Both the position numbers and the translations under genes were made by a program. From Symbiodinium natans (taxonomy: Eukaryota; Sar; Dinophyceae; Suessiales; Symbiodiniaceae): a stretch of 27,500 nucleotides of DNA. Below the pieces are notes generated by a model that worked only from the letters and a program-made list of their open reading frames with translations, ran no database searches and was not told the DNA's origin. The stretch is taken from contig CAJNDS010002790.1 of NCBI GenBank assembly GCA_905221605.1, forward strand, positions 1,028,597 to 1,056,096, written 5' to 3'. Position 1 is the first letter of the stretch; every line of letters begins with the position of its first letter. Positions 1 to 11,300 of this stretch are shown in pieces.

Positions 1-17
1 CACCCTGCCTTAAAAGG

Positions 18-3000
18 GGCACGGCCTTCACTGCACTTCAGAGCCAGTATCAGTAGCTCACCTTAAAGTTCAAGGTTTAGGGTTTGGGTGTAGAGTTTAG
101 GGTTTAGAGTTTAGGGTTTAGGGTTTAGGGTTTAGGGCTGGGGACCCCTAGAGGGCCTAGTAAACCCTAGAACCTTCATCGATAAGCTCCAAGAACCCTG
201 GCCGAGTCAATGGCAAGAGCTCCTGGAGCCCTTACCTCGAGGCCGAACAACCCTAAAACCCTAAAACCCAAAACCCAACAACAACAACCATAGATGCCGT
301 AGGCCGAATAGCCCAAAAACCATAAACCCCCCAAAACCCAACCAAAAACTCTAACAACCCTAGTAACCCTCATAACCCTAAAACCCAACACCCACCAAAC
401 AATCCCTAAACCTAAACCCTAAACCCCAAACCCTAAACCCTAAACCCTAAACCCTAAACCCTAAATATTCCTAAATATCCCTAAAACCCAACACCCAAAC
501 CAACAAACCCTTAGATGCCCGTAGGCCTGCCGGACGAGAAGCTACGGCCGGCTCTCTGGCGCATGGGCGTCCGCAAGGGCGCGGAGGGCGCGTTGCTGGG
601 CTGGTTTCCAGTATGTAGGGTTTGGGGTGTAGGGTTTGAGTAGAGAACAACCCATGATTTTGAGGGGTTTCCGTAATAAGAGGAACCTTATTGGGGTTCT
701 TCTTCTAACGAATCCTACTAATACTGGGGTCACTTGGAGGAGTCCCCGATTTTCGTAAACCGAGATCGCAGCACGAGGCTACAGTGGACGTACAAGTTGG
801 AGGAGGGTGTCTGTAGCTTGGTAGCCCGGCGGTACCGTTTTCTCTTTTTTTTTGTTTCAAGGTTGGTTCCCTTATAGCGTAATAAACCCCACAAAAGGGT
901 ACCCCTTATGTTTATTACACTACTAAACTTTCAACCCTGACCCCGAAACCCTAAACCCGAAACCCCCCAAAAGGGGTACCCTCATGAACAATTTCTTCCT
1001 GGGGCTACCTAGGCAGGGACTCCTTCGCCGGCGAGACGCTTCGCCACTTTGGCTGGGGGGAGGACTGCTGTGGCTCCTGGATTGCTAGTTCAGGAACTTG
1101 GGTTAGGGTTTCGGGTTTAGGGTGTAGGGTTTAGGTTTTAGGGTTTAGGGTTTAGGGTTTAGGTTTTAGGGTTTAGGGTTTTGGGTGTAGTCCATGTGCC
1201 TACCGAGTATATACTTGGGCCTTCAAGGTGTTCCCATATAGTCGCTTCAGGACCCAAGTATATGCTACCTGGGTACATGGACCCTTGGGGTACGTTACCT
1301 GAATACAGAAACTCTACTCAGCAAACTTTCGTATGTACCATGTATCCAGAATATGGCAGACCCAGAGTCGGATGCCCGGAGCTGGCTCATGGTTGGCTGG
1401 CTCCGAAGCACGCTGTGGGCGTGAAGGTGCTGGCAAAGTGCTTGGACGTGACTGGCCCTACCGCTTGGACAGGCTGCCAGAACACCACCCATAGGCAGTG
1501 GACTGAAGTTTCCGCTGTACATATATCCCTACTTAAGGCTTTATAGAGGCCAGATTCGACTGCACAGGCCTCTGCGTAGGGTTCAGGGTCTAAACCCTAC
1601 AAAACCCTTAGCCTTAAACAACAATAGCCCTAAACTGCCCTAAACCCTCAAGCCCCAAAGCACTGATCCGCACATTCGCCTCGAAGCCGGGAATTATCGG
1701 GGGCCTGAAGCCCTAGACAGATATTTACTAGATCAGTGTTAGGGATCCTTTTTACTTTTTGGCTTATGGGCTTTCTTATATATGAACAAAAAGGATCCTT
1801 TTTTTCTTCCTAGGGGAACAGGGATTAAGTTTACTCCACCCTGAACCTCAACCCCTCTCAGCCTAACCCCTGCACTCCGAAGCCCTCACCCTCGACTCCC
1901 AGACCTCACTTGGAGGTTCGTGGTACTTAGTATCTAAGTATACCTGTACTTAGAACTGTACTTAGAACCATATTATTAGGGCACTTAGGGGGCTTATAAG
2001 TGGGTTATAAGTACATTTATAATTATAGTTACTAGGTACCATGAACCTCCAAGCAGACCCTAAGATTAACGGTACGTTGTAATGTGGGACCTGGCCTAAT
2101 TATTGGAGGAGAATAGTGTCGCTTCAAGGTATGCAGGTAGGAGGCCTTACACTCAGGGGCCCGCAACAGACCTCCAGCCCTAAACCCCAAACCCATACCC
2201 TAAACCCCCAAACCTTCAACCCTAAACATTTGAGAGCGATCACGGGATAGGAAGCCCTTGGCCGCTTCTACCGACACTTGGGCAGCCGTGCCGACGACTC
2301 TCCTTCAAAGGAGGAGCGTTTCCCAAAACCCAAAACCCTAAGAACCCAAAACCCATTTTTTGGTAGCTTGCCTGAGAATCCTCTGCGGTGTTTTTTGGAA
2401 GTAACCTACAACAAAGTAGGTTTGGGGTTCAACATTGTGCAGCTTAGCGTTAACATGTTGAAGCCCAAACACCTTCTACTCTAGCTTCACCTACCCTTCA
2501 CACGACAAAAAGCAGGGTCCTAAACTGGTAAGGATTCTGCCAGACCCCAAAGTTCTTTTAACTCGGTAGCCCAGGGGAACCCTTTCTTTGGTTCAAGGTC
2601 CCCTTATAAAATAACAAAGCCCAAAAGAGGGTGACCCTCATTATGGAAAGGCTACTGGACTGCCAAGTCAAAGGTATGCCCAAAACCCTAAACCCAAAAC
2701 TCAAAAACCCAAACCCTAAACCCAAGGGGTATGTTGAATGTTTTCTTAGAAGCCCCAAGACATGGCTGGCTGCCTCGTGACTTAAGACCTAGCGGCCTAT
2801 AAGTGCTCATATCACCTTTTTGGGGTTTAGGGTTTAGGTTTTGGGGTTTAGGGTTTAGGGTTTGGGGTTTAGGGTGTAGGGTTTAAGGTCTTCAGCCAAA
2901 ATGCAGAACCCTGCCCACATGATGTTTTCCGTTATCCGCACGCGGCCTCACCAGGAGGGCGGAAGCGTCCAGGCGCCGGCTGTGCTGTAGGGCTCGTGGG

Positions 3001-6000
3001 TGTTGAGGCGTCGGGTTTCACATGTTCAGGGCGTTTAAGGCTAATCCTCAAGGTTATGTGGTTTAGGGTTTAGGGTTTAGGGTTTAGGGAAACCCTAAAT
3101 CCCAAGCCTCAACACCCTAAACGCTAAACCTGAAACGCGGCTTGGAGTTTTAGGGGACACCCAAACCCCAGAGGCAGGGTTTGGGAAGTGCCTCACGACA
3201 TGAAACATGGATTCCAGCACTACTTGGAGGTTCATGGTACTTAGCAACTAATTATACCTGTACTTATAACAGTACTTATAACCATATTAGGGCACTTAAG
3301 GGGCTTAAAAGGTGTGTTATAAGTACAGTTATAATTAATTACTAAGTACCACGAACCTCCAAGTAAGCTTGTACTACAAAGCACTGAAAACCAGCCGGTC
3401 AGGGTAACAAACATCGATTCCAGTACTAAGCTTGTACTACAAAGCACAATGAAAAGCCAGCCGGCCGAGTCCAGTACTGCGGAGACATGGCGAGTACTAA
3501 AGATGTACTACTGTTTGGTATCATAGCTTTGCTAATCTGGATGTGTCGTTTACCTTGTAAAACGATAAGGAATAGTTTTAACGATAAGGTTTGCGCACGG
3601 GTACCTGCGTATACGACCTTGAGCACATTGTGCAGACTTCATCTAAGGCTTAGGGTTTAGGTAGGGTTTAGGGCTAAGGGTCGTTTCACGGGCCCTACCA
3701 TCAACTAAGACCCTAAACCCGTACGGCCCTAACAACCCTCAAGCCGAAGGTGCAGCACACTGTTGTTGCACTTGGCATCCCAGTTTAGACCTCAAGGTTT
3801 AGGGTTTAGGGTCCCTAGCCCCTAAACCCTACACCCTAAACCCCAGGAGTAGGCCCTTCTTCCCTTCTGTGCTAGGCTTTAGATTCTCTGTACAAACCCC
3901 TTCAAACCAAAAAGGGCACCCTTTTTTGTTCCTAGGTTCCTCCTGGGTCAAGCAACCCTGCAAAACCCTATAAAGCCTAAAGAACCCCAGAAGCGCTTAA
4001 ACCCCTCAACGCCCTTTAAAGGACCCGATCAAGCCCTATAAGCCCGACAATCCCTGCAAACCAACTCACCTCCCCCAAAACCCTAGACCCTAACCCCTAA
4101 ACCCCAGACCCTAGACCCCAAACTCCAAGCCCCAAACCCCAAACCTTATCCCCCCGACATTCAAAGCGTCTCGAAGCTGAAAGTCGCCAAACCTACTGTT
4201 GCTGGTTCTTAGTAGGGAATGAGGGAATTACGCACCTTGAAAGCCTCTGTATATACCCTTGAAGGGAGTACACATAAAACCCGAAGCCCTAAACACTAAG
4301 CACTAAGCACTAAACACTAAACGCTAAACACTAAACACTAAACCATACACCCGAAAACCCTACCTAGAAGGCCAGTGCTGCGTCTTCCGGCGACCTGGAG
4401 ACAGACCTGGCCAGAATGATGGCAGAACTCGACGCTGGGGGCCCACCAGTTCTCTCCAGGGTTTCGGGTTTAGGGTTTAGGGTTGAGGGTTGAGGGTTAG
4501 GGTTTAGGGTTTAGAGTTTGGGTTTAGTACGGCATCTTCACATTTTGGGCGCCTTTTTGGGGTACCCGATATATAGGGCTCCGTAGAATACTTATCCCCA
4601 AAAGGTACCATAATTCAGAGAACCTCACACGTGACTGTTCTTCACTGCTTGTTTCGTAGTTACCGCTGACTTGAGTTGTTTCATTTTGATTTTTGTTGGG
4701 TAGTGGTATTTGGGTTTGGATGATGTGTCCGGCAATCGGAAATGTAATTAGGAGGGTGGTTTGTCGGTGGCTTGCTCGGTGACAGAGGTTCCTGAAGTCT
4801 TGGAGCCCCAAACCCCAAACCCTAAAACCCGTAACTACCCCAAATATCACTCCCCAGTCACCTACTAGTAAGAGCCTTTGGCAAACCCCTGAGGTAGTTG
4901 GGGGCAAGCCCTAAACCCTACAACCCAAGATCAGCTCGGGATTCAAGGACGGACGCACGTCAGTGACCCTACGGGCCTATCATGGGCACTCTTTAGTTCC
5001 AGAAGAGTTTAGGGTGTAGGGTTTAGGGTTCAGGGTTTAGGGAGGACTCCTACGAGGTGTCTGTGCCTTGAGGCTCTCTTAAACCATGTAGTCCTTCCGC
5101 CCGATGCCCGAAACTCTAACCTAGACCCTAAACCCTAAACCCTAAACGAGCCTATACACTGAGCTTGACCCTACAAGCCTTGAACCCTAAGCCCTCCCAG
5201 GGCACCGGGCCCCCACAGCGCCTCGGGCCCACGGACGTTCCGCCGGCTCTCCTGGGAGCGGGCAAGGCAGCGCTGTACGCGTGGCGCGGCAGAGATTGTA
5301 GAGGGGTTGTTGGGGTTTTAGGGCAGCAAGGCGGTGCGGATGTAGTTCAGGGTTTAGGGTTTAGGGTTAATTAGCTTAGGGTTTAAGGTTTAGGGCTGAG
5401 GGTCTCGGGTTTTTTGGTTTAGGGTTTAGGTTTGGGGGCTACGGGGTTTGGGATTTTAGGGTTTCAGGGATAGGGGATGGAGCGGGGCCCCTGGACCCAA
5501 CGCCGATACCCCGCTTTGTGTTTTAATTTTGTGCTGTTATGTTTGTTGAAAATGACCCTGAAAACCCTCCATTGTCTCCCCTCAACTGCCCCACCCAGGA
5601 GACCCTAAACCCTAAACTCTAAACCCTAGACCCTACGGCCCCTTGCGTTCTGAGGCTGCTTCTCCGGGGCGGCCGAGTCTACATAGGACCGGGGCGGGAG
5701 TTGTGGTCTAAGTGTTTAGGGTTTAGGGTTTAGGGTTTAGGATTTTAGGGTATAGGGCTTAGGGTAAATGTAGGGTTGTTTCATGGGCCCTGAATATGGT
5801 CCCTTACCTCCTTTCAAGGGTTTAGGGTTTAGGGTTCTGATGTGTGGGCCCTGAATTTGTATAGGGTATAGAAGGGGTATAGAACAAAAGGTACCCGTTT
5901 GAGAACCATGCAACTACCCGTTTGGCCAGATCCTTGCATTCTCTGGGGTGAACAGCCTCCTATCCTAATGTTACAAGCAGCCACCCACTCCTCCCCCAGC

Positions 6001-7948
6001 TGTATCATACCATGAGAAGGGCGTAATCCTACCTCCTCTCTGACGTACTTGTTCGGTCCAACTTTAGGACGCAGAGCAGGCCCTTATTCCCTTTTTAGGT
6101 TTTAGTTTCCCTTACAAGCCCCTTTAAACCAACAAATGCATCGGAGCTTAGGACACGGCTGCTGCAGGCCACCCGCCCCCCCCCCCCCCAAGGCCCCGCC
6201 GCCGTACCTCCCAAATCAAGGCCTGCCCCACAAAGTTTCCCTGCCGCTTTACTCTAGGTCTTCACTTCTTCGAGGAACCGATGATGCACAGAACAAGCTT
6301 GGCCCCTTAAACCCTACATTCGGAAATCCCCAAGCCCAAGAGCCATAAACCCCTAAAGCCCTAAACCCTAAACCCCTACCCTAAATCCTATACCCTAAAG
6401 CCCTAAGCCCTAAAACCCCCTACCTTAAACTTCATACACCCCACCCGAAACCCTAAACCCTAAACCCTAAACCCCAAATCAGGACAGTCTGACCACCTGT
6501 CAAAGCGGCTGCGGACGCACCGCGCGCGCTTCGGCGCCGAGCTCAAAGGTGTCCTGGTCCCTTGGGTGCAACTTCGGTGGGTAGGGTTTAGGGTTTAGGG
6601 TTTAGGGTTTAGGGTTTTAGGGTTTTAGGGTTTAGGTTTAGGGCATAGGGTTTAGGTTTAGGGTTTAGGGTTTAGGGCTTAGGGCTTAGGGTTCAGGGTT
6701 TAGGGTTTAGAGTTTAGGGTCTGTATCAGGGTGCGCCCACTCGGGGAGGGCGCCTTGTTTCTATCGCGCGCTTGCATACCTTAGTAGCCCCACCCCCACA
6801 GTCTTTTAGGAGAAGTTTAGTGTTCTACCCCCACACACACCCCCCTAGCGCCCCTGCTCGAGATGAAGGTCCCAGAAAGCCCCAGGTAGCTTCAAGAGGC
6901 CCCAAGAGCCACGAAAACGCCCCGAGGCTACCAAGAGGGGCAGAGCCCAGGATGTGCCCGCACCAGAAAAAACTTTGTGGTACTTTACTGTAAACTTAGA
7001 TCCTTAGCCTTTTTGAGCTTATTGGGTTTCTTAATAAGGCAGCTAAAATTTTAATTTTTAGCTACCCCTCTGAGTGTAGCCAAGAGAATGCGTTTTCTTG
7101 AATACTGAAATCGATCGTTTCGGTGGCCCCTGCAGTTTTCCCTGCCGGCTGCAGGCACCAAGAAAGCCCCGCAAAAGCGCCAGCTCGCAAGTCTAGTCCC
7201 TTGCCCGTCCGGCCCTGTCGTCGTTGTATAATATAGGGGTCGGAATAAGTACTCATCGTATTCCCTTCTGGTCCCTTTAAAGTTGTACCATAATAACCCC
7301 CCCCCCCCCCCCCCCCGAAACCCTGTTCTAATTATGGCCCCTATATTGGCCAGTTGAGGTAGGTCCTCGCCGCTGCTTGTAAGCATCCCTAAACCCTAAA
7401 CCCTAATTGAACCCTAAACCCTAAACCCTAAACCCTAAACCTGCAACCGATCAAGCCTTGCAGCCCTCTACCGGAGACCCAAGCCCCTACATGAACCCAA
7501 GCCCAGAAGGCAAAACCCTCAATATCCTAAACCCCAAACCCTACGTCCCCTAAATCCCCTAAATACCCTAAATCCCCTAAATCCCCTGAATCCCCTAAAT
7601 CCTCTAAATCCGCTAAATCTCCTATATCCCCTAAATACCCTAAATACCCTAGACCTGAACCCCGAATACCCTGAACTGCGCAGCCCTAAACCCTAAGCCG
7701 CGCCCTACACGCCCTAAACCCTAAAGCCAATCCCAGAGACTCCAAAACCCTTCAATTCAGGAATATACCTTCAATCATATTTGACTTCCTATGATAATTT
7801 AAGGGTCATCCCTTAATTAAGGAATATACCTTAAATCATATTCGGGTTCCTATGGTAATTCAAGGGATTCTCCTTAGTCCTGCGCCTAATTCTGTGCGGT
7901 GTCTTGGCCAAGGTCCGACCAGCAGCTGCTAAGCTGACATTGGCTTAA
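18..7948 (+). CDS. Gene A, multi-exon protein of unknown function, 5' end outside window
   Basis: Proposed exons: 18-74, 525-603, 1017-1101, 1382-1507, 2251-2317, 2485-2527, 2753-2776, 2896-2999, 3589-3647, 3744-3782, 4177-4197, 4368-4460, 4752-4787, 4930-5006, 5201-5314, 5655-5711, 5904-5947, 6000-6022, 6488-6576, 6730-6783, 6849-6868, 7155-7222, 7464-7509, 7878-7948. Codon phase is compatible across all joins as drawn. The best islands read LPDEKLRPALWRMGVRKGAE (525), GDLETDLARMMAELDAGGPP (4368), LLLRGGRVYIGPGRELWS (5655) and RLRTHRARFGAELKGVLVPW (6488). The last exon reads LRLILCGVLAKVRPAAAKLT and ends in TAA then TGA (7946-7951). Exon 4930 carries RAYHGHS, which faintly resembles the RxxxGHS motif of Tpt1/KptA RNA phosphotransferases; this is too short for an assignment. 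Two donors look like GC (3648, 7510). Several junctions have alternatives, and exons 2753, 4177, 6000 and 6849 are the weakest. Confidence 0.45.
61..137 (+). repeat. T array (TTTAGGG)n
   Basis: Begins just before the proposed donor at 75 in gene A intron 1 and fills its 5' part. Confidence 0.95.
241..490 (-). repeat. C array (CCCTAAA)n, degenerate with a pure core
   Basis: 3' part of gene A intron 1; the purest block is 411-465. The interval 138-240 between T and C is an intron loop with no supported exon. Confidence 0.9.
813..935 (+). mobile_element. F1 element, degenerate right end
   Basis: The left end CTTGGTAGCCC and GGTACC match other F1 copies. The centre has a T-run, a GGTTCCCTTAT segment and AAAGGGTACCCC. 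The right inverted end is not intact. It lies inside the proposed second intron of gene A. Confidence 0.6.
1102..1187 (+). repeat. T array
   Basis: Starts at the proposed donor after exon 1017-1101. Confidence 0.95.
1193..1281. mobile_element. F6 inverted-repeat element
   Basis: CCATGTGCCTACCGAGTATA and TACTTGGGCC at the left are answered by GGACCCAAGTATATGCTACC and TGGGTACATGG at the right. It is followed by ACCCTTGGGGTA, which resembles other F6 edges. Confidence 0.6.
1909..2053 (+). mobile_element. F2 inverted-repeat element, copy 1
   Basis: Terminal inverted repeats CTTGGAGGTTCGTGGTACTT and its near complement at the right. The element is about 145 nt and AT-rich inside, with facing ACTTAGAAC/GTTATAAGTAC segments. 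It is flanked by CA on both sides, a possible 2-bp target duplication. Confidence 0.8.
2560..2670 (+). mobile_element. F1 element
   Basis: The left end CTCGGTAGCCCAG and right end CTGGACTGCCAAG form imperfect terminal inverted repeats. The inner AACCCTTTC, GGTTCAAGGTCCCCTTAT and AGGGTGACCCTC follow the family plan. It lies within a gene A intron next to a C array. Confidence 0.75.
2820..2888 (+). repeat. T array
   Basis: Fills the short intron between exons 2753 and 2896 of gene A. Confidence 0.95.
3223..3363 (+). mobile_element. F2 inverted-repeat element, copy 2, with TA duplication and empty-site relative
   Basis: Same ends as copy 1, 141 nt. TA flanks both sides (3221-3222 and 3364-3365). 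The adjacent duplicated segment has the same junction without the element (GATTCCAGTACTAAGCTT at about 3416-3433), so the inserted unit and its TA target can be read directly. Confidence 0.85.
3364..3475. repeat. Short local tandem duplication around the F2 insertion
   Basis: TAAGCTTGTACTACAAAGCA occurs at about 3365 and 3427, each followed by GAAAA and CAGCCGG; GATTCCAG and AC precede both junctions. One copy is interrupted by F2. Confidence 0.8.
3849..3955 (+). mobile_element. F3 element
   Basis: Contains GGCCCTTCTTCCC, ACAAACCCCTTCAAACCAAAAA, GGGCACCCTTTTTTG and TCCTAGGTTCCTCCTGGGTC, matching the F3 plan with diverged ends. Confidence 0.55.
3955..4365 (-). repeat. C-type degenerate repeats with a local CACTAAA variant block
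   Basis: CCCTAAA variants to 4150; then 4285-4345 is dominated by CACTAAA/CGCTAAA units, a locally homogenised variant. Confidence 0.85.
5343..5470 (+). repeat. T array, degenerate
   Basis: 5' part of the intron between exons 5201 and 5655; the matching C array is 5600-5635. Confidence 0.9.
5785..5880 (+). mobile_element. F5 element with embedded heptamers
   Basis: TTTCATGGGCCCTGAATATG, GGTCCCTTACCTCCTTTCAA and GTGTGGGCCCTGAATTTGTA match the 8025 and 25130 copies. Three T-type heptamers interrupt the middle. Confidence 0.6.
6080..6135 (+). mobile_element. F3 element, left half only
   Basis: GCCCTTATTCCCTTTTTAGG through AAGCCCCTTTAAACCAACAAA matches F3. The right half is missing and unrelated GC-rich sequence follows. 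Confidence 0.5.
6303..6478 (-). repeat. C array, degenerate
   Basis: Immediately upstream of exon 6488 of gene A. Confidence 0.9.
6581..6720 (+). repeat. T array
   Basis: Immediately downstream of exon 6488-6576; near-pure TTTAGGG with some CTTAGGG units. Confidence 0.95.
7298..7316. repeat. C homopolymer of about 19 nt
   Basis: A pure C run within a gene A intron. Shorter C or G runs occur at 6176-6189, 16775-16787, 18491-18505 and 24364-24376, often in polypyrimidine positions. Confidence 0.9.
7386..7735 (-). repeat. C array with (CCCCTAAAT)n variant
   Basis: Pure CCCTAAA at 7386-7440. From 7545 to 7650 octamer/nonamer variants such as CCCCTAAAT and CCCTAAATA dominate. A possible exon (7464-7509) lies inside. 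Confidence 0.9.
7757..7874. repeat. Two direct copies of a ~60-nt AT-rich unit
   Basis: AGGAATATACCTTCAATCAT (about 7759) and AGGAATATACCTTAAATCAT (about 7820) each continue with TTCCTATG and AATTYAAGGG. The pair directly precedes the last exon of gene A. No other copies seen. Confidence 0.75.
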
Positions 7949-8021
7949 TGAGGGTTTAGGGTTTAGGGTTTAGGGTTTAGGCTTTAGGCTTTAGGCTTTA
8001 GGCTTTGGGTCTGATCTGAGG

Positions 8022-8112
8022 GTAGTTTCATGGGCCCCTAATATGGTCCCGAGCCTCCTTTAAAGGGTCCTGCATGGGCCCGACATATGTTAGGGGCCAT
8101 GAAAGTACCCTG
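8022..8112. mobile_element. F5 element, most palindromic copy
   Basis: GGTAGTTTCATGGGCCCCTA at the left and TAGGGGCCATGAAAGTACCC at the right form terminal inverted repeats, with CCTCCTTTAAAGGGTCC inside. It lies in the gap between genes A and B. Confidence 0.7.
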
Positions 8113-8345
8113 AGAGTTTAGGGTTTTGGGTTTTAGGGTTGTCAACCCTCAACACAAGGGTTAAGGTTTAATATGATTGATGAAAGTAATGCTTTTGGTA
8201 CAACGGTAGCCTACGGAACTTATGTTGCTTCTGTGAAGTGTTAACTGGAAAAACTTAGTCTTTGGCACATACTGTGCGTGCTGCATTATTGCTTCAGACT
8301 TTGTAGGGTTCAGACTCAAGCAACCTAAAGAATCCAAATGGTGCC

Positions 8346-11300
8346 ATGTCTTGTGCGGCACTTTTTTGTTTTTTCAAGAGGTACCACCGAACATAACCCT
8401 AAACTCTAAACCCCAAACGCTATACCCTCAAGCCCTGACTTCAACTTCTCAAAGATCATTGTTTTGCTTCTGGGCTTCAAGCGCTAAACCTTCCCGCAGC
8501 GCTGCCTCCGTCTCTATCCGAAGAGCCACATTCAGAACTCAGACTGCATACCTCTTTATCCAGCAGCCTTCTTTGGTTTTGTGTGTTGTGTTTGTGCTGT
8601 TTGAGGCTTGTCTTGGTAGCCCAGTGGTACCCTTTTCCCTTTTTTGGTTCAAGGTCCCTTACAAAGCAACCAACCCAGAAAAGGGTGCCCTCAATAGAAT
8701 TACCATAATCCCTGCACCCCAAATGCGCCCTCATTAAAATATGGTTACGAGGCTACTAAGTTATGTTTCTGTGGGCAGAGCCAGAGTCGTGTTTGATGTT
8801 TTCTGAAGGCTTGGCTGCAACGCTTCCTTCTGCTTGGGTTTCTAAACCCTAAACCCTAAATCTTAAACCAAAGACACCCAAAACGAAGTTGGCAAGATGT
8901 CAGTCCTCAAAGCCCGGCAAAACCCCCAACACCGTCCTCAAAACTCCCAACACCCCCCTCAAAGCTCCCGACACACCTGTACATTTCTAAACCTCCCAAA
9001 AGCACCCAAAGCGAAGTTGGCAAGATTTCAGCAAAAACAAAAGGTTGCTTTACTTCGAACATCCCCACCTTAGGGATTTGGATTTTGTTGTCTCTGGAGT
9101 TGGGCACTCCAGGGAGTCTCTGGGGTTGGGCTCTCCAGGGAGTCTCTGGGGTTGGGCACTCCAGGGAGTCTCTGGGGTTGGGCACTCCAGGGAGTCTCTG
9201 GGGTCTCTGGGGTTGGGCACTCCAGAAAGTCTCTAGGAGTAGATCGGACGAGGAGAAGAGTTGAGTTTAAAATCTAACAACCCCACGCCGAAGGTGGGGA
9301 ACAACACCCGGCAAACCTGGCAAAAGCACCCGCCTTCGCCCCGATCCGACCCCAAATCCTAAACCCGAAACCCTAAACCCTAAACCCACGGTGCCTGAGG
9401 ACAACACGGCCTGCGCGAGACAGTTTGAAGCCTCGCTGCAGCGGAGGAGGGGCGGGGCTTGGGTTCAGTGCGTTTTTTGTGGGGTTTAGTGGGGTTTTAA
9501 GTGGGGCTTAGTGCGGGTTAGGCGGGCTTCGGGTTTAGGGGTCTAAGGTTTAGGGACTGGCATGCTATTGAACGGAAGACAGTTTTAAATTCAGGCGCAA
9601 GGCTTACTCCAAGAGCGTTGAAAGGGTTATGTATGGTGACGCGGCGCTCCGCCCCTCCCCCCCTTTCCCCCGCCACACCCACCTCACCCCCTCTCCCCCG
9701 CCCTGTGGTTTGGTTGTGGGTTGGTTTTGGGGACGGCTTTAGGATTAGGGCTGTCCCTCCCCGGCTGTGCTATGCTATGGCTGTGGATTGGTTTCAGGGC
9801 TTGGGCCCTATGGCTCTAGGGATTTAAGGTTTTAGGGCTTAGCCTTCTGAAGCTTCATAGGTTTTAAAGTTCGGCTTGGGCGCTTTGGGGTCATGATCTT
9901 TTTACCCACCCCCTTGTGTGTGTGTGTGTGTGTGTGCGCCCTGCGGGGTGGTTTTTGGGGAAAATTAGGGTTTAGGGCTTGCGGTTTGGGGCTCTGGCGG
10001 TTGGTTTGGTTGGTTTGTTTTAGGGTGTAGGGTTTAGCTCAGTCAGAGCTTGGGGCTTTTAGGCTTGTAGGGTTTTGAGGCCAAGGGTTGGACTCGGGGC
10101 TTCAGGGCTTTGCGTTCAAGGGCCTTAAGACCCCCAGACGCCTCCCCCCCCCTTTACCGGACCGCACCATGGGGCGGGGGGCGGGGTGGGGAGGGGGGAG
10201 ACGCCAGAGGCCACCATAGATGTGCCCAATGCTGCTCATGCAAGGCAGAATCTGCCCGTAGCATAGCCGTGAAACACCCTACTTGGGGCTTAAGCCCTAA
10301 GACGCAACAAAGGCGCCGCAATATTTTTTGTTAGGAAGGTTTGGGGAATTTGGTCTACCTTAGAGCCCTTGCAGGTTTAATATAGAGGGCCATGATGTAC
10401 CCCATTCCCTCTTCCAAACCCCTCTCTAAACCCTACGCCTTCATTCCCAAAACTCCAACCCTAAACCCTAAACCCTAAACCCCAAACCCCAAACCCCAAA
10501 CCCCAAACCCCAAACCCCAAACCCCAAACCCCAATACCAGCAAGTCACTGCAGGCTCCTGCGTGCGGGCGTAGCACTGGAGTCGAGCTGCGATTCGCAGC
10601 ACAAGCCCCTCGCACTTCCCTTTCCTAGGGCCTTGTTTGGGTTTAGGGTTTAGGGTTTAGGGTTTAGGGTTTAGGGTTTAGGGTTTAGGGTTTAGGGTTT
10701 AGGGTTTAGGGTTTAGGGTTTAGGGTTTAGGGTTTCCCCAAGAAGCCTTTTCAAACTAGAGACAAAAGTCTCTTCCGAGGCCACCCTGGGGTCTAGTGGA
10801 AAAACTGGTCCTTGGAGCGGTCTAAAGATGCGGGGGTTTGGAATACTGGGCATCCTACTTTAGGGTTTAGGGTTTAGGGTTTAGGGTTTAGGGTTTAGGG
10901 TTTAGGGTTTAGGGTTTAGGGTTTACTAGTGCCCTTATTCCCTTTTTGGGGGCTCTAGGTTCCCCTGTAAACCCCTTTAAGCAAAAAAGGGCACCCTTTT
11001 GAATCCTAGGTTACTGGGCAACCTAGAATATGATTCGCGACCTGCACAAGTCACCAAGGACTTAATGATGAACTGGGTCCTATAGATCGCACGGCACCCT
11101 TAAAAGAAGATCCCCCCCAAACAAGGGACCCCAAATCTTGAGAACTACCCTAAACTTAAGTAAACCCTACAGTAAACTCCAAAAAGTTGGAACATCCTTG
11201 TCCTCATGCCCCAGAAGGTATACCAAAGGGAATCCCAGCTCTAATCGTCCTTAATCCATGTTCCAACTTTCCGGAGTTTACTGAGACTTTTCAAGATTTT

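Noticed and set aside
61-137. A true chromosome end
   Set aside because: Arrays occur across the whole window in both orientations, between coding islands, and never run to either edge in the way a terminus would.
176-391. Minus-strand ORF through the C array
   Set aside because: Mostly translated heptamer repeats; the island 176-240 sits in an intron loop and its strand is ambiguous.
1660-1740. Candidate exon near 1662-1715
   Set aside because: Open frames exist but none fits the phase between 1507 and 2251.
4524-4907. 127-codon ORF on the minus strand
   Set aside because: It crosses C-type repeats and AT-rich spacer, has no splice logic with its neighbours, and overlaps better + strand exons; it looks like chance openness.
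7051-7386. 111-codon minus-strand ORF
   Set aside because: Its poly-glycine comes from a C homopolymer, and the + strand piece 7155-7222 is better bounded by splice sites.
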